Of a stretch of 64,000 bases of DNA, positions 1 through 8,537 are shown piece by piece. The translations under genes and the position numbers were made by a program. Numbering within the stretch: the stretch's first letter is position 1; each line of letters opens with the position of its first letter. Below the pieces are notes generated by a model that saw only the letters and a list, made by a program, of their open reading frames with translations, searched no databases and was not told the origin of the DNA. Origin of the DNA: Paracrocinitomix sp039939375. Lineage in GTDB: Bacteria; Bacteroidota; Bacteroidia; Flavobacteriales_D; Crocinitomicaceae. The stretch lies in the NCBI GenBank assembly GCA_039939375.1, contig JBDVJO010000010.1, forward strand, positions 62,001 through 126,000, given 5' to 3'.

Positions 1-330
1 TCGGATTTAGATATTGGAGTGCCGGATGGCTGTGAAGATGAAATGTACTTGAATTTATTGTATGATACACTGCCTGAATTGATTGAAAGAGTTGATCCTG
101 AAGTGATTTTTTACTTGAGTGGAGTTGATGTGCTCGCCACTGATAAATTGGGAAGACTAGGAATGACAAAAGAAGGCTGCAAGAAACGAGACGAATTTGT
201 TTTTAACGAAGTAAAACGACATGGCTTACCTGTTGTCGTGGCAATGGGTGGTGGATATTCAAAAAATATTGCAGATATTATTGATGCCCATGCCAATACC
301 TTCAGGTTGGCCAGAAGTGTTTTTGAGTAG
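1..330 (+). CDS. Histone deacetylase family protein, C-terminal part (5' truncated)
   Basis: The reading frame is open from base 1, so the gene begins outside the window. The visible 109 residues carry the family's C-terminal signatures: a SGVDVLATDKLGRL block, which supplies an active-site-region aspartate in arginase/deacetylase-fold enzymes, and a closing VVVAMGGGYS loop. Bacterial members are zinc-dependent deacetylases acting on acetylated small molecules (acetylpolyamines, acetoin-type) or proteins; the substrate cannot be told from this fragment. The stop at 328-330 lies one base from the stop of the convergent M23 gene, so the two genes meet tail to tail with no room for a separate terminator. 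Confidence 0.85.
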   Translation, partial: SDLDIGVPDGCEDEMYLNLLYDTLPELIERVDPEVIFYLSGVDVLATDKLGRLGMTKEGCKKRDEFVFNEVKRHGLPVVVAMGGGYSKNIADIIDAHANTFRLARSVFE

Positions 331-331
331 C

Positions 332-1021
332 CTAAATCCCCAAAATCAGCGCAGGGTTTGGGCAATTATTCTTGTAAAAACTAAGATCGTTCTTACTACA
401 AACACCAGGGTAGTCTCCAGTTCTACCTTGTAGATCTAATATGATTTGAAAATGCAAATGAGGGGGGTAATCTCCATTTTCACTTGCGGTTCCTAATGTT
501 GCAATGACCTCACCTTGTTGCACGTGTTGACCTGTTTTTAAAGAGGTCAGAGAAGATTTACTCAAATGACCGTAAAGACTGTAAAATGTGAGCTTGTTAA
601 ACCTGTGCTCAATGATAATAGTTGGTCCGTAATCTCCAAAATTGATATTGTTTTGAAAGCTGTGAATTTTTCCATCCAATACAGCAAGTACGGGTGTTCC
701 TGCAGTAACCCATAAATCGACTCCTAAATGAATGTTACGCTCATCATTTGGGTCAACTTGCTCATTGAAATAATCACTTCTTTGATAGATGTTCCGTTGT
801 TCAAGATAGCCACCATAAGCAAGTTTGGACTGGTTTTTATCTATTACTGAGTTCACATATTCGCCCAATGTCTCTGAAGTACTCACATCTACGGACTGTA
901 ATTCAGGATTAGTTGTTGACAGATCTAAAAGGCAATAATCACTTTTAGAAATACTATCGTCTATTACATAGACATTACTTAAATCCAATTGCTCGCAAAG
1001 TGCTCTAAATTCTTGGTGCAT
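332..1021 (-). CDS. M23 (LytM-type) metallopeptidase without signal peptide
   Basis: A 229-residue protein with a complete C-terminal M23 fold: HLGVD (His98, Asp102) and HLHF (His188, His190) give the zinc ligands, and YGH sits at about 150-152. M23 enzymes usually cut glycine-containing or peptidoglycan cross-bridge peptides outside the cytoplasm, but the first 90 residues here have no hydrophobic signal or membrane segment. Either it acts in the cytoplasm, for example on recycled muropeptides or another peptide, or it is released by lysis. It starts two bases after the stop of the upstream GNAT gene, so the two are probably one transcript. The domain call is secure; the role is unknown. Confidence 0.85.
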   Translation of the reverse strand: MHQEFRALCEQLDLSNVYVIDDSISKSDYCLLDLSTTNPELQSVDVSTSETLGEYVNSVIDKNQSKLAYGGYLEQRNIYQRSDYFNEQVDPNDERNIHLGVDLWVTAGTPVLAVLDGKIHSFQNNINFGDYGPTIIIEHRFNKLTFYSLYGHLSKSSLTSLKTGQHVQQGEVIATLGTASENGDYPPHLHFQIILDLQGRTGDYPGVCSKNDLSFYKNNCPNPALILGI

Positions 1022-1023
1022 GC

Positions 1024-1542
1024 TTAAAATTTTAAAAACATCTGATGATTGGGGTTAGAATGAGTTTTAGATACCTGAAAATCATATGACCCTATAATTT
1101 CAAATCCCATTTTTTTGTAGAACGCTATTCCACGGTGATTCTCAACCCAAGTAAATAGCCAGATTCCAGCTTGATTGTTAGATTTTGCTAAATCCACATT
1201 ATAATCAAACAAAGTTTTACCTAATCCACTGCCTAAGAATTTTTCTGAAAGATAAATACGCTCTAATTTTGCAATGTTCTGAGTTTTTACTGTTGCAATA
1301 GGTGTATCGATAATCAGTTTAGAGTAGGCTACCAATTGATCGTCAGTAAAAAGTAAACGGTATTCAAATGCTGGATTTGCTAATTCTTTCTTCAAATGAT
1401 CTATGGTAAAATGACGATCCATGTAATCCTTAAAATCCTTGGGAGGAGAACTGTGCGCATGCGATTCAATAAACGTAGTTTTTGCCAACTGATTTAATAA
1501 TGCAGCTTGTTCTATTTTTCCTTTTTCAATTCGAATATTCAC
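1024..1542 (-). CDS. GNAT family N-acetyltransferase
   Basis: About 172 residues with GNAT features: a beta4 strand LERIYLSEKFLGSGLG, which is the acetyl-CoA pyrophosphate-binding segment (Q/R-x-x-G-x-G/A variant), then an AFYKKMGFEIIG motif that closes the fold. GNAT enzymes move an acetyl group from acetyl-CoA to an amine; substrate unknown. I chose the GTG start at 1542 because the protein then begins MNIRIEKG, as in typical family members; a TTG 27 bases upstream would add nine residues (MDFSRYFYY) that do not look like the family. It is the first gene of a two-gene unit with the M23 peptidase. Confidence 0.8.
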   Translation of the reverse strand: MNIRIEKGKIEQAALLNQLAKTTFIESHAHSSPPKDFKDYMDRHFTIDHLKKELANPAFEYRLLFTDDQLVAYSKLIIDTPIATVKTQNIAKLERIYLSEKFLGSGLGKTLFDYNVDLAKSNNQAGIWLFTWVENHRGIAFYKKMGFEIIGSYDFQVSKTHSNPNHQMFLKF

Positions 1543-1682
1543 GTAATAAAAATACCTAGAAAAATCCAAGTCTTATCTACTTGCGAAAAGAATCTCCATT
1601 AACATTTGGCTATTTATAAGTTTTGAGCGGAGGTCCTTTAAAAATTAGTATCTTGTTAGCCGCAAAATAATACACACTTACT

Positions 1683-2360
1683 ATGACAAACGAGAATAAG
1701 AATTGGAACGAGATAAAAACAAATGATAGTTGGGCAATTTTCAAAATTATGGCTGAATTTGTTCAGGGATATGAGAAGATGGCACAAATTGGACCTTGTA
1801 TTTCAGTATTTGGTTCAGCAAGAACTAAAACGGATAATCCATACTACCAGCAAGCTGTAGAAACGTCAAGATTATTGGTTGAAGCTGGATACGGAGTAAT
1901 TACTGGTGGTGGACCAGGGATAATGGAAGCAGGAAATAAAGGTGCGGATGAAGCTCAAGGTAAATCAGTAGGATTAAACATTGTATTGCCGTTTGAGCAA
2001 TCTTGTAATCAATATGTAAATCACCCGGTAGATTTCGATTATTTCTTTGTGAGAAAAGTACAATTCGTAAAGTATTCTCAAGGATTTATTACGTTTCCTG
2101 GTGGATTCGGAACTTTAGATGAGTTATTTGAAGCCATTACCTTAATGCAAACAAAAAAGATTGAGGTAAGGCCAGTAGTACTTTTCGGAACTAAATATTG
2201 GTCAGGAATGGTGGATTGGGTAAGAAATGTAATGTTAGGAGAAGAAGGAAATATCTCTGAAGCAGACATGGATTACTTAATTATGACTGATGATCCTGCA
2301 GAGGCAGTTCAGCATATCAATGACTTCTACAAAGATCACCAATTACGTCCGAATTTCTAA
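1683..2360 (+). CDS. LOG family protein (TIGR00730, cytokinin riboside 5'-monophosphate phosphoribohydrolase type)
   Basis: 225 residues with the two family signatures, GGGPGIMEA at 76-84 and PGGFGTLDE at 139-147, which form the nucleotide-monophosphate binding and catalytic site of Rossmann-fold LOG proteins (often mislabelled lysine decarboxylase). The family hydrolyses the N-glycosidic bond of nucleoside monophosphates such as AMP or cytokinin ribotides. Length and order of motifs are complete. The gene stands alone: the upstream gene runs in the opposite direction, and a 247-base gene-free spacer with repeats follows. Bacterial function beyond nucleotide salvage is uncertain. Confidence 0.9.
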   Translation: MTNENKNWNEIKTNDSWAIFKIMAEFVQGYEKMAQIGPCISVFGSARTKTDNPYYQQAVETSRLLVEAGYGVITGGGPGIMEAGNKGADEAQGKSVGLNIVLPFEQSCNQYVNHPVDFDYFFVRKVQFVKYSQGFITFPGGFGTLDELFEAITLMQTKKIEVRPVVLFGTKYWSGMVDWVRNVMLGEEGNISEADMDYLIMTDDPAEAVQHINDFYKDHQLRPNF

Positions 2361-2393
2361 AACAAGTTATTGCTAAAAAAAACTTAATTATAG

Positions 2394-2523
2394 CGCCGTT
2401 CGAGCGGCCTGTGCTGACCGCGTGTCGCCTTAGCTTTAGCGGTGGCACAGCGTAGTTGAAATAAGCCGAGAAGGAATGGAAATAATGAATCAATGATGCA
2501 ATAATTCAATGGTTCAATTTTTC
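2394..2523. repeat. Intergenic GC-rich block followed by a degenerate 8-bp tandem array
   Basis: The gene-free spacer 2361-2607 is compositionally split. Bases 2394-2470 are strikingly GC-rich for this genome and, read on the minus strand, contain an AACTACGCT word related to the ACTACGCTCGG word repeated near 32.3-32.7 kb. Bases 2484-2523 hold five consecutive 8-base units (AATGAATC, AATGATGC, AATAATTC, AATGGTTC, AATTTTTC; consensus AATNNTTC). No open frame, tRNA fold or clear terminator was seen. It is best read as degenerate intergenic repeat DNA between two genes that end here from opposite sides. Confidence 0.5.
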
Positions 2524-2607
2524 CTTGAATTCAATTGAGAAATCGTTTAAAAATTTCGTCTACTTTTCTGACACCAGGTATTGGGTTATAGTTAGAAAAT
2601 TTCAACT

Positions 2608-3339
2608 TCACTCAACAATTACATGTTTAATCGATTCTAAATCCCAGTCAATCACCATACCTTCCGCGATTTGATTGGCATTTTCTTTTCCGTAAAGTAA
2701 TTCCACCAAATAAAGTGAAGCTTCAAATGATTTGGCTCCTCCGGCAGAGGTGATGTACTTGCCATCATGAACGAAAAGCGCGGAGTCATGGATGATAGGA
2801 GAGGAATAGCGTTGTTTCATTTCATCAATATCATTGGGAAATGTGGTACAATGAATACTGTCTAGTAATCCTGCTTCTGCCAATAGAAAAGAGCCATCAC
2901 AATGCGAAGTCACGTATTGAGCGGATTGGTCTGTTTGTTGGATAAATGAGATCAGTTTTGCGTTGTGTAAATCGCTACCTAAATGGTGTTCAGCACTTGG
3001 TACAACTAGGATGTCAATTTCTGGGTAATCATCTTGGAATGAAAAATCTGGTGTAATGGTTAATTGCTCAAATGTTGTTATGGGATTTAAGGATTCTGCA
3101 ATGGTGAACACATCCATAGGATCAATGTTTTCCCTGAATTTAGTATGATGGAAGATGTCTAAAGGGGCGGTTAATTCTGTATTGTAAGTGCCATCCATAA
3201 TAAGAAAAGCGACATTTAGCCCAGGTCCATCAATGAAATTGTTTTCAACGATATTTTCAGAAGTATCAACTTGTTCTGAGCTATTGCAAGAAACAAGCAA
3301 CAGACTTATAATAAAGGTGCAGTAAAATCCTCGAATCAA
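2608..3339 (-). CDS. DJ-1/PfpI family lipoprotein
   Basis: 243 residues. The N-terminus is a lipoprotein signal ending LLVSC (Cys18). Residues 41-215 form a DJ-1/PfpI class I glutamine-amidotransferase-like domain with the nucleophile in SHCDGSFLLAEAG (Cys147) and the preceding DILVVPSAEHH strand, most like the amidase-type domain found in front of AraC regulators. A secreted, lipid-anchored member is unusual. It starts with TTG at 3337-3339 overlapping the TGA of the upstream DUF4249 gene (TTGA), so translation is coupled. Catalytic activity, if any, is not predictable. Confidence 0.75.
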   Translation of the reverse strand: MIRGFYCTFIISLLLVSCNSSEQVDTSENIVENNFIDGPGLNVAFLIMDGTYNTELTAPLDIFHHTKFRENIDPMDVFTIAESLNPITTFEQLTITPDFSFQDDYPEIDILVVPSAEHHLGSDLHNAKLISFIQQTDQSAQYVTSHCDGSFLLAEAGLLDSIHCTTFPNDIDEMKQRYSSPIIHDSALFVHDGKYITSAGGAKSFEASLYLVELLYGKENANQIAEGMVIDWDLESIKHVIVE

Positions 3340-4406
3340 GGTGCGTAAAAATTCTCACCCATATGCTCAGGGTAATCAGATTTGAAAGCTAAGCCACCTG
3401 TATGTAATCCAACACATAATTGCTCCATTGAATTTCCATCCAATAAGAAGTTATTGATGTCCATGATGATTCTAGATGAAAATAAACCTCTTGCTCCTGT
3501 CAAGTTCGTGAATTCTGGCTGTACTTGAGCAATTCCTGTAACGGGTTGTGATACATCCATGTATTGTTGAAATTCGTAATGAGCAACACCAATTTTAAAA
3601 TCAATTCCAATAAATCTTCTTCTTACCACATTTGGATCAGGCAAAATCTCACCTTCAACCCAAGTATAAAAGTCTAGCCCATCTACATTTACTTGCTGAG
3701 AAGATGGCGTTTGTGGCTTGTCTTGTTCTGTTTCGTAAAAATTATGTGTGATTTCAAAGTTTTGAGTACTTGCATCTGCATACTCTTCTTGATATCTCAT
3801 TGAATAAAAGAAAGTATATGCCGCGGCATTCTTACCTTCTGTGATTCCAAATACCCATTTAGAATAATCATCATCCTCAGAAACAGTTGAAGGCGCGAAG
3901 GTTAATTTAAATACAGGAGAAATTTCTAAACCTGATTTTGAAGTTTTAAATCGGCTAATCAATTCAGTTGTTCCTGTTACTTGATGCGCACCGTTTTCAA
4001 TCTCTAATTCAAGGTTGTATGTCGCTGAAGAATCTAAATCATCCGCATAAAACTTGTAAATTTTTTGTTCAGGTCCATAAAACAAACCGTCTGCATCTTT
4101 TGTGGCGATAATCGTATCTGTTAACACCCACTCACGTCCTGTAGCCTCTCCATCTAAAAACTCAATTACCTTACCATCAACTTGATTAAAATAGTTAGAG
4201 TCAGGATTTTGAGCATAAACTAAATTGTCTCCGTCTCCCAAAAATGCTTTGGTGATCTTAATAAGATGTACATCATCCGTGTGGTCAATTAATCCAAACA
4301 CAATAGGTTGAATTTCATAATCACCATTTAAACTGAAATCTGTTTCACAAGCAGTGAATGATAATGTTCCGGTTATTAAAGCAACAAAAGCAATTAATTT
4401 ACGCAT
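3336..4406 (-). CDS. DUF4249-like lipoprotein
   Basis: 356 residues with a lipoprotein signal (LSFTAC, Cys20) followed by a pattern typical of Bacteroidota DUF4249 proteins: ETDF, then IVFGLIDHTDDVHLIKITKAF near the N-terminus, describing a beta-rich domain. Such proteins are often cell-envelope partners of TonB-dependent receptors, but no receptor gene is next to it here. It is first in a two-gene unit with the DJ-1-like lipoprotein. A CAAAAATA at 4432-4439 reads TATTTTTG on the coding strand and fits the Bacteroidota -7 box. Precise function unknown. Confidence 0.7.
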   Translation of the reverse strand: MRKLIAFVALITGTLSFTACETDFSLNGDYEIQPIVFGLIDHTDDVHLIKITKAFLGDGDNLVYAQNPDSNYFNQVDGKVIEFLDGEATGREWVLTDTIIATKDADGLFYGPEQKIYKFYADDLDSSATYNLELEIENGAHQVTGTTELISRFKTSKSGLEISPVFKLTFAPSTVSEDDDYSKWVFGITEGKNAAAYTFFYSMRYQEEYADASTQNFEITHNFYETEQDKPQTPSSQQVNVDGLDFYTWVEGEILPDPNVVRRRFIGIDFKIGVAHYEFQQYMDVSQPVTGIAQVQPEFTNLTGARGLFSSRIIMDINNFLLDGNSMEQLCVGLHTGGLAFKSDYPEHMGENFYAP

Positions 4407-4511
4407 CTTATAATTTTGCTACAAAAATAGGAAATTATATGGCTTTATAGTTGCCACTAACTCAATAAGAATTACCGTTCATATGTTAATAAGGCATTTT
4501 TAGATTAAAAT

Positions 4512-5438
4512 CTAAAGACCTTGTAGATGACGTTCTTTTTTAAAGTCGTAGATATCTGCCAATGAGATTAAAATTCCGGTTTCTTCAACCCCTCCAAAAT
4601 CTAGGTTTGGAGCTGTTCCAAAAGATTTCATTGTAGGAGAAAGTTGCATGTAATTATTGATTAATGGCGGAACATTTTCTTCGCGCTCGCGGCAATATTT
4701 TTGTAAAACTTTTAATCCCTCCTTAAAATCAAGTCCTTGCACCAGCTCAACAATTTCGTGTTGTTCAACCGTTGTATAAATTGGGTTTATTGGCCAGGCT
4801 AGCTTTTCGTTATCCGGAAAATAGGTTTTCATAAAGCCTAGAACTGCTCTTTTAGCTTCTTCGTTATACGAAGTGTACATGGTCACTTTACCAAAAAAGT
4901 ATTTCATGTGTGGATTCTTTACCACGATTCCACCTAATCCATCCCATAAATTATCCAAAGCAAAAAGCCCCTTTCTTGGATTGTTAGACGGTTGAAAGGC
5001 AGGATTTACCCAAGACCTTCCAAGCTCAATAGAATAGGGTAGGTATTCTTTTACGAATTGCTCAGAAAAATTAAAGTAATGCGCAGTTGACAGTTCTTTT
5101 TGTTGAGGATCTACTGATTTTGCACAATTAAAAAAGCGATATCCACCAATAATATCATCATCTTCAGGACTGTATACAATTAACTGTTGGTAGCAATTTT
5201 CTGCTGTATCTTTTTCGTCAATATCAATTTCTTGACCAGTTCCTCCTCCCGCTAAGGTAAAGGTCAGCTCTCTCAATCTTCCAATCTCACGCATAACATT
5301 GGGTGAATTGTGATGATTAAGGATATACACAAGATTATCTAACTTATTGGTTTTTCTGACCAACTTGTCTTCTGTTAATTCTTGTTTTAAAAGTTCCCTA
5401 TCAATTGGAGGGATTATATGTGAAATATCTTTTGACAT
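4512..5438 (-). CDS. glsB: GNAT-fold N-acyltransferase of the GlsB/OlsB type (glycine or ornithine lipid synthesis)
   Basis: 308 residues. The central part (about 50-200) matches the OlsB/GlsB hemolysin-like acyltransferase fold: REIGRLRELTF near the N-terminus, IIGGYRFF as the acyl-ACP binding strand, and ELGRSWVNPAFQ as the conserved E-x-x-R-x-x-V/I-x-P block. In Bacteroides, GlsB transfers a 3-hydroxy-acyl chain to glycine and GlsA then O-acylates it to make glycine lipids. Here the partner acyltransferase gene lies immediately upstream with a one-base gap, exactly the expected pairing. Whether the amino acid is glycine, ornithine or serine-glycine cannot be read from sequence. Confidence 0.75.
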   Translation of the reverse strand: MSKDISHIIPPIDRELLKQELTEDKLVRKTNKLDNLVYILNHHNSPNVMREIGRLRELTFTLAGGGTGQEIDIDEKDTAENCYQQLIVYSPEDDDIIGGYRFFNCAKSVDPQQKELSTAHYFNFSEQFVKEYLPYSIELGRSWVNPAFQPSNNPRKGLFALDNLWDGLGGIVVKNPHMKYFFGKVTMYTSYNEEAKRAVLGFMKTYFPDNEKLAWPINPIYTTVEQHEIVELVQGLDFKEGLKVLQKYCREREENVPPLINNYMQLSPTMKSFGTAPNLDFGGVEETGILISLADIYDFKKERHLQGL

Positions 5439-5439
5439 C

Positions 5440-6258
5440 TTACTTTTTCAATTCGTAAACTTTGCTTTTTACCCATTGCGCCCACTCTATATCTTTTTTC
5501 TCTTTCGTAAAAGTAGAATAGGGAATTGGGGCACCAAATGTGATGTCCATCACTTTGTTTTCTTGCTGATACAATTCATCTACAAGATACAACATTTCTA
5601 AATTAGCTTTGATGCCAATTTTCGTTCTGAAGTTTGAAAGTCGGTAAAAGAACTTGGAGAGTTCTCCGTCTATATGAACTGGAATAATATCACGTTCAAA
5701 CTTCTTAGACCGTGTTATAAACGTTTTCTTCCACTCTAAATCTTCTACTTTTCCTTTTCTTTTTCTACTCACTAATCCAGCCGGAAACACAAATACAGCT
5801 TGGTCTGAAGCAAATAAGTCATTCAGTATTTTCAGGGATTCTTTGGTGTTGGTTCCATGTTTGTTGACACCAACAAAAATATCCTTTAAATTATCAATGT
5901 TCATGAGGATATCATTCACTACAAACTTAAAATCTGTTCTTATGTGTTTGAATTCTGTCACAACAGCCATGGCGTCAGTTCCTCCAAGTGGATGATTTAG
6001 AGCTAAAATAACTCCACCCTCTTTTGGAACATTTTCTATTCCATGAACTTTAACTTGAATATTGAATTTTTCAATAACATAGTCTGAAAAGGGAATGGCT
6101 TTTACGCCTTTATTATCCCTCAAACTTTTGTTAACGTCATCTTCATGTAAAGTTTTCTTTAAATATCGAATCAAGAAACTAGGAATCCATTTAGCAAGTT
6201 TTGGATTCTTGCTCTGAATCAAGCGTTTAATATCTATTATTTTCTCCTGTTCTGACAT
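5440..6258 (-). CDS. glsA: PlsC-family O-acyltransferase of the GlsA/OlsA type
   Basis: 272 residues. The acyltransferase motif is NHPLGGTDAM at 88-97, a form of the PlsC HX4-5D catalytic motif seen in hemolysin-like/lysophospholipid acyltransferases; VFPAGLVSRK near 178-187 is the second substrate-binding motif. It should O-acylate the hydroxyl of the N-acylated amino acid made by the adjacent GlsB-like enzyme. No signal peptide; probably a peripheral inner-membrane enzyme. It is the first gene of the two-gene unit. A terminator for the upstream pruA gene ends just before it. Confidence 0.75.
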   Translation of the reverse strand: MSEQEKIIDIKRLIQSKNPKLAKWIPSFLIRYLKKTLHEDDVNKSLRDNKGVKAIPFSDYVIEKFNIQVKVHGIENVPKEGGVILALNHPLGGTDAMAVVTEFKHIRTDFKFVVNDILMNIDNLKDIFVGVNKHGTNTKESLKILNDLFASDQAVFVFPAGLVSRKRKGKVEDLEWKKTFITRSKKFERDIIPVHIDGELSKFFYRLSNFRTKIGIKANLEMLYLVDELYQQENKVMDITFGAPIPYSTFTKEKKDIEWAQWVKSKVYELKK

Positions 6259-6296
6259 GAGTTTGAGGATGCTTTTTAAGCTGGAGGTAAAAATAA

Positions 6297-6333
6297 AAAA
6301 ACGTCTCCAGCTCTAGCGCATGAAGACGTTTTT
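6297..6333 (-). terminator. Rho-independent terminator of pruA
   Basis: Ten-base inverted repeat AAAAACGTCT (6297-6306) and AGACGTTTTT (6324-6333). Because the arms end in A and T runs it can work on either strand, but only the minus-strand gene pruA ends next to it (stop at 6356). Confidence 0.75.
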
Positions 6334-6355
6334 ATTAGTAACAATATTGTGTGTA

Positions 6356-7984
6356 TTATCCTAAGAAAGGATATCTGTAATCTTCTGCCGGAGCAAAAGT
6401 TTCTTTAATTGTTCTAGGAGAAGTCCATCTTAAAAGGTTCATGTATGAACCAGCTTTGTCATTTGTTCCTGACCCTCTAGATCCTCCAAAAGGCTGTTGT
6501 CCTACAACTGCGCCAGTTGGTTTATCATTGATGTAGAAATTTCCTGCTGCGTTTTCTAAAACTTTAGATGCATGGTTGATTGCATATCTGTCTCTAGAGA
6601 AAATTGCGCCAGTTAAAGCATATTCAGAAGTTCCATCTACTAACTTTAAGGTTTCTTCCCATTCATTTTCAGGGTAAACAAATACCGTCATTACTGGTCC
6701 AAAAATCTCTTCACAAAGTGTTTTGAATTTTGGATTAGTTGTTTTAATCACAGTAGGAGAGATAAAGTATCCTTCTGATTTGTCATAAGTTCCACCCACT
6801 AAAATTTCTGCATCTGAGGCTTCTTTTGCATAATCGATAAATGAAGCGATTTTATCAAAGGCTCTTTCATCAATAACGGCATTAATGAAGTTTGAAAATT
6901 CAACGGGGCTTCCCATTTTAAATGACTTTACGTCTTCAACCACCGCAGCTAAAACTTCATCTGCCATATTAGATGGGATATATGCTCTAGACGCCGCTGA
7001 ACATTTTTGTCCTTGAAATTCAAAAGCTCCTCTTGAAATTCCAACAGCTACTTGCTTAGGAACCGCTGATTTATGAGCTACGATAAAATCTTTACCACCA
7101 GTTTCTCCTACAATTCTTGGATAAGACTTGTAGTTAGCTATGTTGTTTCCAATTTCTTGCCATAAGTGTCTGAAAACTCCTGTTGATCCTGTAAAGTGCA
7201 AACCAACAAGATTAGGATCTTTAAAAATTACATCTCCAGCAACTGGTCCATCAACAGTGATCATATTGATCACACCGTCAGGAACACCTGCTTCTTTGAA
7301 AAGCTCCATGATCACTTGAGCAGAATAAACTTGTGAGTCTGCTGGTTTCCAAACAACCACATTACCCATCATTGCTGGAGCCGCACATAAGTTGGCACAA
7401 ATAGAAGTAAAGTTGAATGGAGAGATTGCAAAAACAAATCCTTCTAGTCCTCTATACTCTAATCTGTTCCACATGCCTGGATTTGATCCTGGCTGGTCAG
7501 TATATATTTGCTGCATGTAAGCAACGTTATATCTAAAAAAGTCTATCAACTCACAGGCTGCATCAATTTCTGCCTGCATAGCATTTTTTGATTGCGCTAA
7601 CATAGTAGCGGCATTCATTTTATCTCTAAATGGTCCTTCTAAAAGATCAGCTGCTTTTAAGAAAATCGCTGCTCTTTGTTCCCAAGGCAATGCTGCCCAT
7701 TCTTCTCTTGCTGCTAAAGCGGCATCAATTGCGGCTTGAACGTGAGAAGCATCTCCCATATTAAAGTGACCTAACAAATGTTGGTGATTATGAGGAGGGT
7801 TCATTGGAACCTTATTTGAAGTTCTAACCTCTTGACTACCTATATACATAGGTACGTCAATTGGCTCTTGAGCTCTCATTTCTTTGTATTTGTTTAGTAG
7901 ACTTTCTCTTTCTGGAGAGTTTGGTGCGTATCCTCTAACCGGTTCATTAACAGGTAGTGGAGTATTATAGATTGCATTTGGCAT
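6356..7984 (-). CDS. pruA: L-glutamate gamma-semialdehyde (1-pyrroline-5-carboxylate) dehydrogenase
   Basis: 542 residues from the ATG at 7984. It oxidises glutamate semialdehyde to glutamate with NAD, the second step of proline breakdown. The aldehyde-dehydrogenase core shows the catalytic glutamate in VGETGGKD and the nucleophile in GQKCSAASR, FTGSTGVF for NAD binding, and EEIFGPVMTVFVYP late in the domain; the length matches the monofunctional RocA/PutA-C type. A TTG-type start 39 bases upstream is unlikely because a TATTTTTG promoter box lies at 8021-8028. No proline dehydrogenase is adjacent. Confidence 0.93.
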   Translation of the reverse strand: MPNAIYNTPLPVNEPVRGYAPNSPERESLLNKYKEMRAQEPIDVPMYIGSQEVRTSNKVPMNPPHNHQHLLGHFNMGDASHVQAAIDAALAAREEWAALPWEQRAAIFLKAADLLEGPFRDKMNAATMLAQSKNAMQAEIDAACELIDFFRYNVAYMQQIYTDQPGSNPGMWNRLEYRGLEGFVFAISPFNFTSICANLCAAPAMMGNVVVWKPADSQVYSAQVIMELFKEAGVPDGVINMITVDGPVAGDVIFKDPNLVGLHFTGSTGVFRHLWQEIGNNIANYKSYPRIVGETGGKDFIVAHKSAVPKQVAVGISRGAFEFQGQKCSAASRAYIPSNMADEVLAAVVEDVKSFKMGSPVEFSNFINAVIDERAFDKIASFIDYAKEASDAEILVGGTYDKSEGYFISPTVIKTTNPKFKTLCEEIFGPVMTVFVYPENEWEETLKLVDGTSEYALTGAIFSRDRYAINHASKVLENAAGNFYINDKPTGAVVGQQPFGGSRGSGTNDKAGSYMNLLRWTSPRTIKETFAPAEDYRYPFLG

Positions 7985-8020
7985 AAAAAACTTGATTTTT
8001 AATTCCGATAAATATTGGAA

Positions 8021-8028
8021 CAAAAATA
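8021..8028 (-). promoter_or_regulatory. Candidate -7 promoter box for pruA
   Basis: The plus strand reads CAAAAATA, i.e. TATTTTTG on the coding strand, a full match to the Bacteroidota TAnnTTTG box. It would start transcription about 30 bases before the ATG at 7984. No clear -33 TTTG was found, so this is moderate evidence. Confidence 0.4.
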
Positions 8029-8055
8029 ATCAAATTTTAAGAAGGCATTTGGAGA

Positions 8056-8442
8056 TTAGTTCAACTTTGGCTTCGTCACCAAGTCAAATTTAGGAACAGC
8101 TACTTCAAAAGTTTCAGAAGAACCTACTTTTTCAAAGACATAATGTCCTTTCATGTAGCCAATTTCAGAGTGTAAATCGCAACCAGAAACATAAACATGT
8201 TTTCTGCCTGGTTCTAATATAGGTTGTTCACCAACAATTCCGTCTCCCTCAATCTCTCTTGCAGGATTTAACGAATCAAAAATGAACCAATAACGCGTCT
8301 TTAATTGAATGTCAAAATCGTTTTTATTTTCAATCACAATTCGGTAATTGAAAAAATATAAACCATTCTCAGCATTAGACAGATCCTTACGATAGATACT
8401 CTCTACACTTATTTTGACTCCATATGTTAAAGCAGTTATCAC
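8056..8442 (-). CDS. apaG: ApaG (Co2+/Mg2+ efflux-associated, DUF525 domain)
   Basis: 128 residues spanning the whole single-domain ApaG fold. Typical blocks are visible: IRV-like NYRIVIENKN, TRYWFIFDS, the GEQPILEPG loop and MKGHYVF near the C-terminus. ApaG is linked genetically to cobalt/magnesium sensitivity and to diadenosine tetraphosphate metabolism; its biochemical role is unsettled. The gene is read alone on the minus strand between pruA and a CPBP protease gene. Confidence 0.93.
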   Translation of the reverse strand: MITALTYGVKISVESIYRKDLSNAENGLYFFNYRIVIENKNDFDIQLKTRYWFIFDSLNPAREIEGDGIVGEQPILEPGRKHVYVSGCDLHSEIGYMKGHYVFEKVGSSETFEVAVPKFDLVTKPKLN

Positions 8443-8537
8443 TTTTCTAAATATACGATTTAAATTATTTATTCATGTTAAGCTTGTATTAAAAGCTTTC
8501 AACAATAATAACGTTATAAGTTCAAAAAGGGTTGGCA

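Noticed and set aside
2394..2470. GC-rich block containing GTTCGAG, tested as a tRNA gene
   Set aside because: No acceptor, D or anticodon stem can be formed around the T-loop-like word; no CCA-like end.
2608..3339. DJ-1 lipoprotein as a transcriptional regulator of the AraC type
   Set aside because: There is no DNA-binding HTH domain after the amidotransferase-like domain, and the protein carries a lipoprotein signal.
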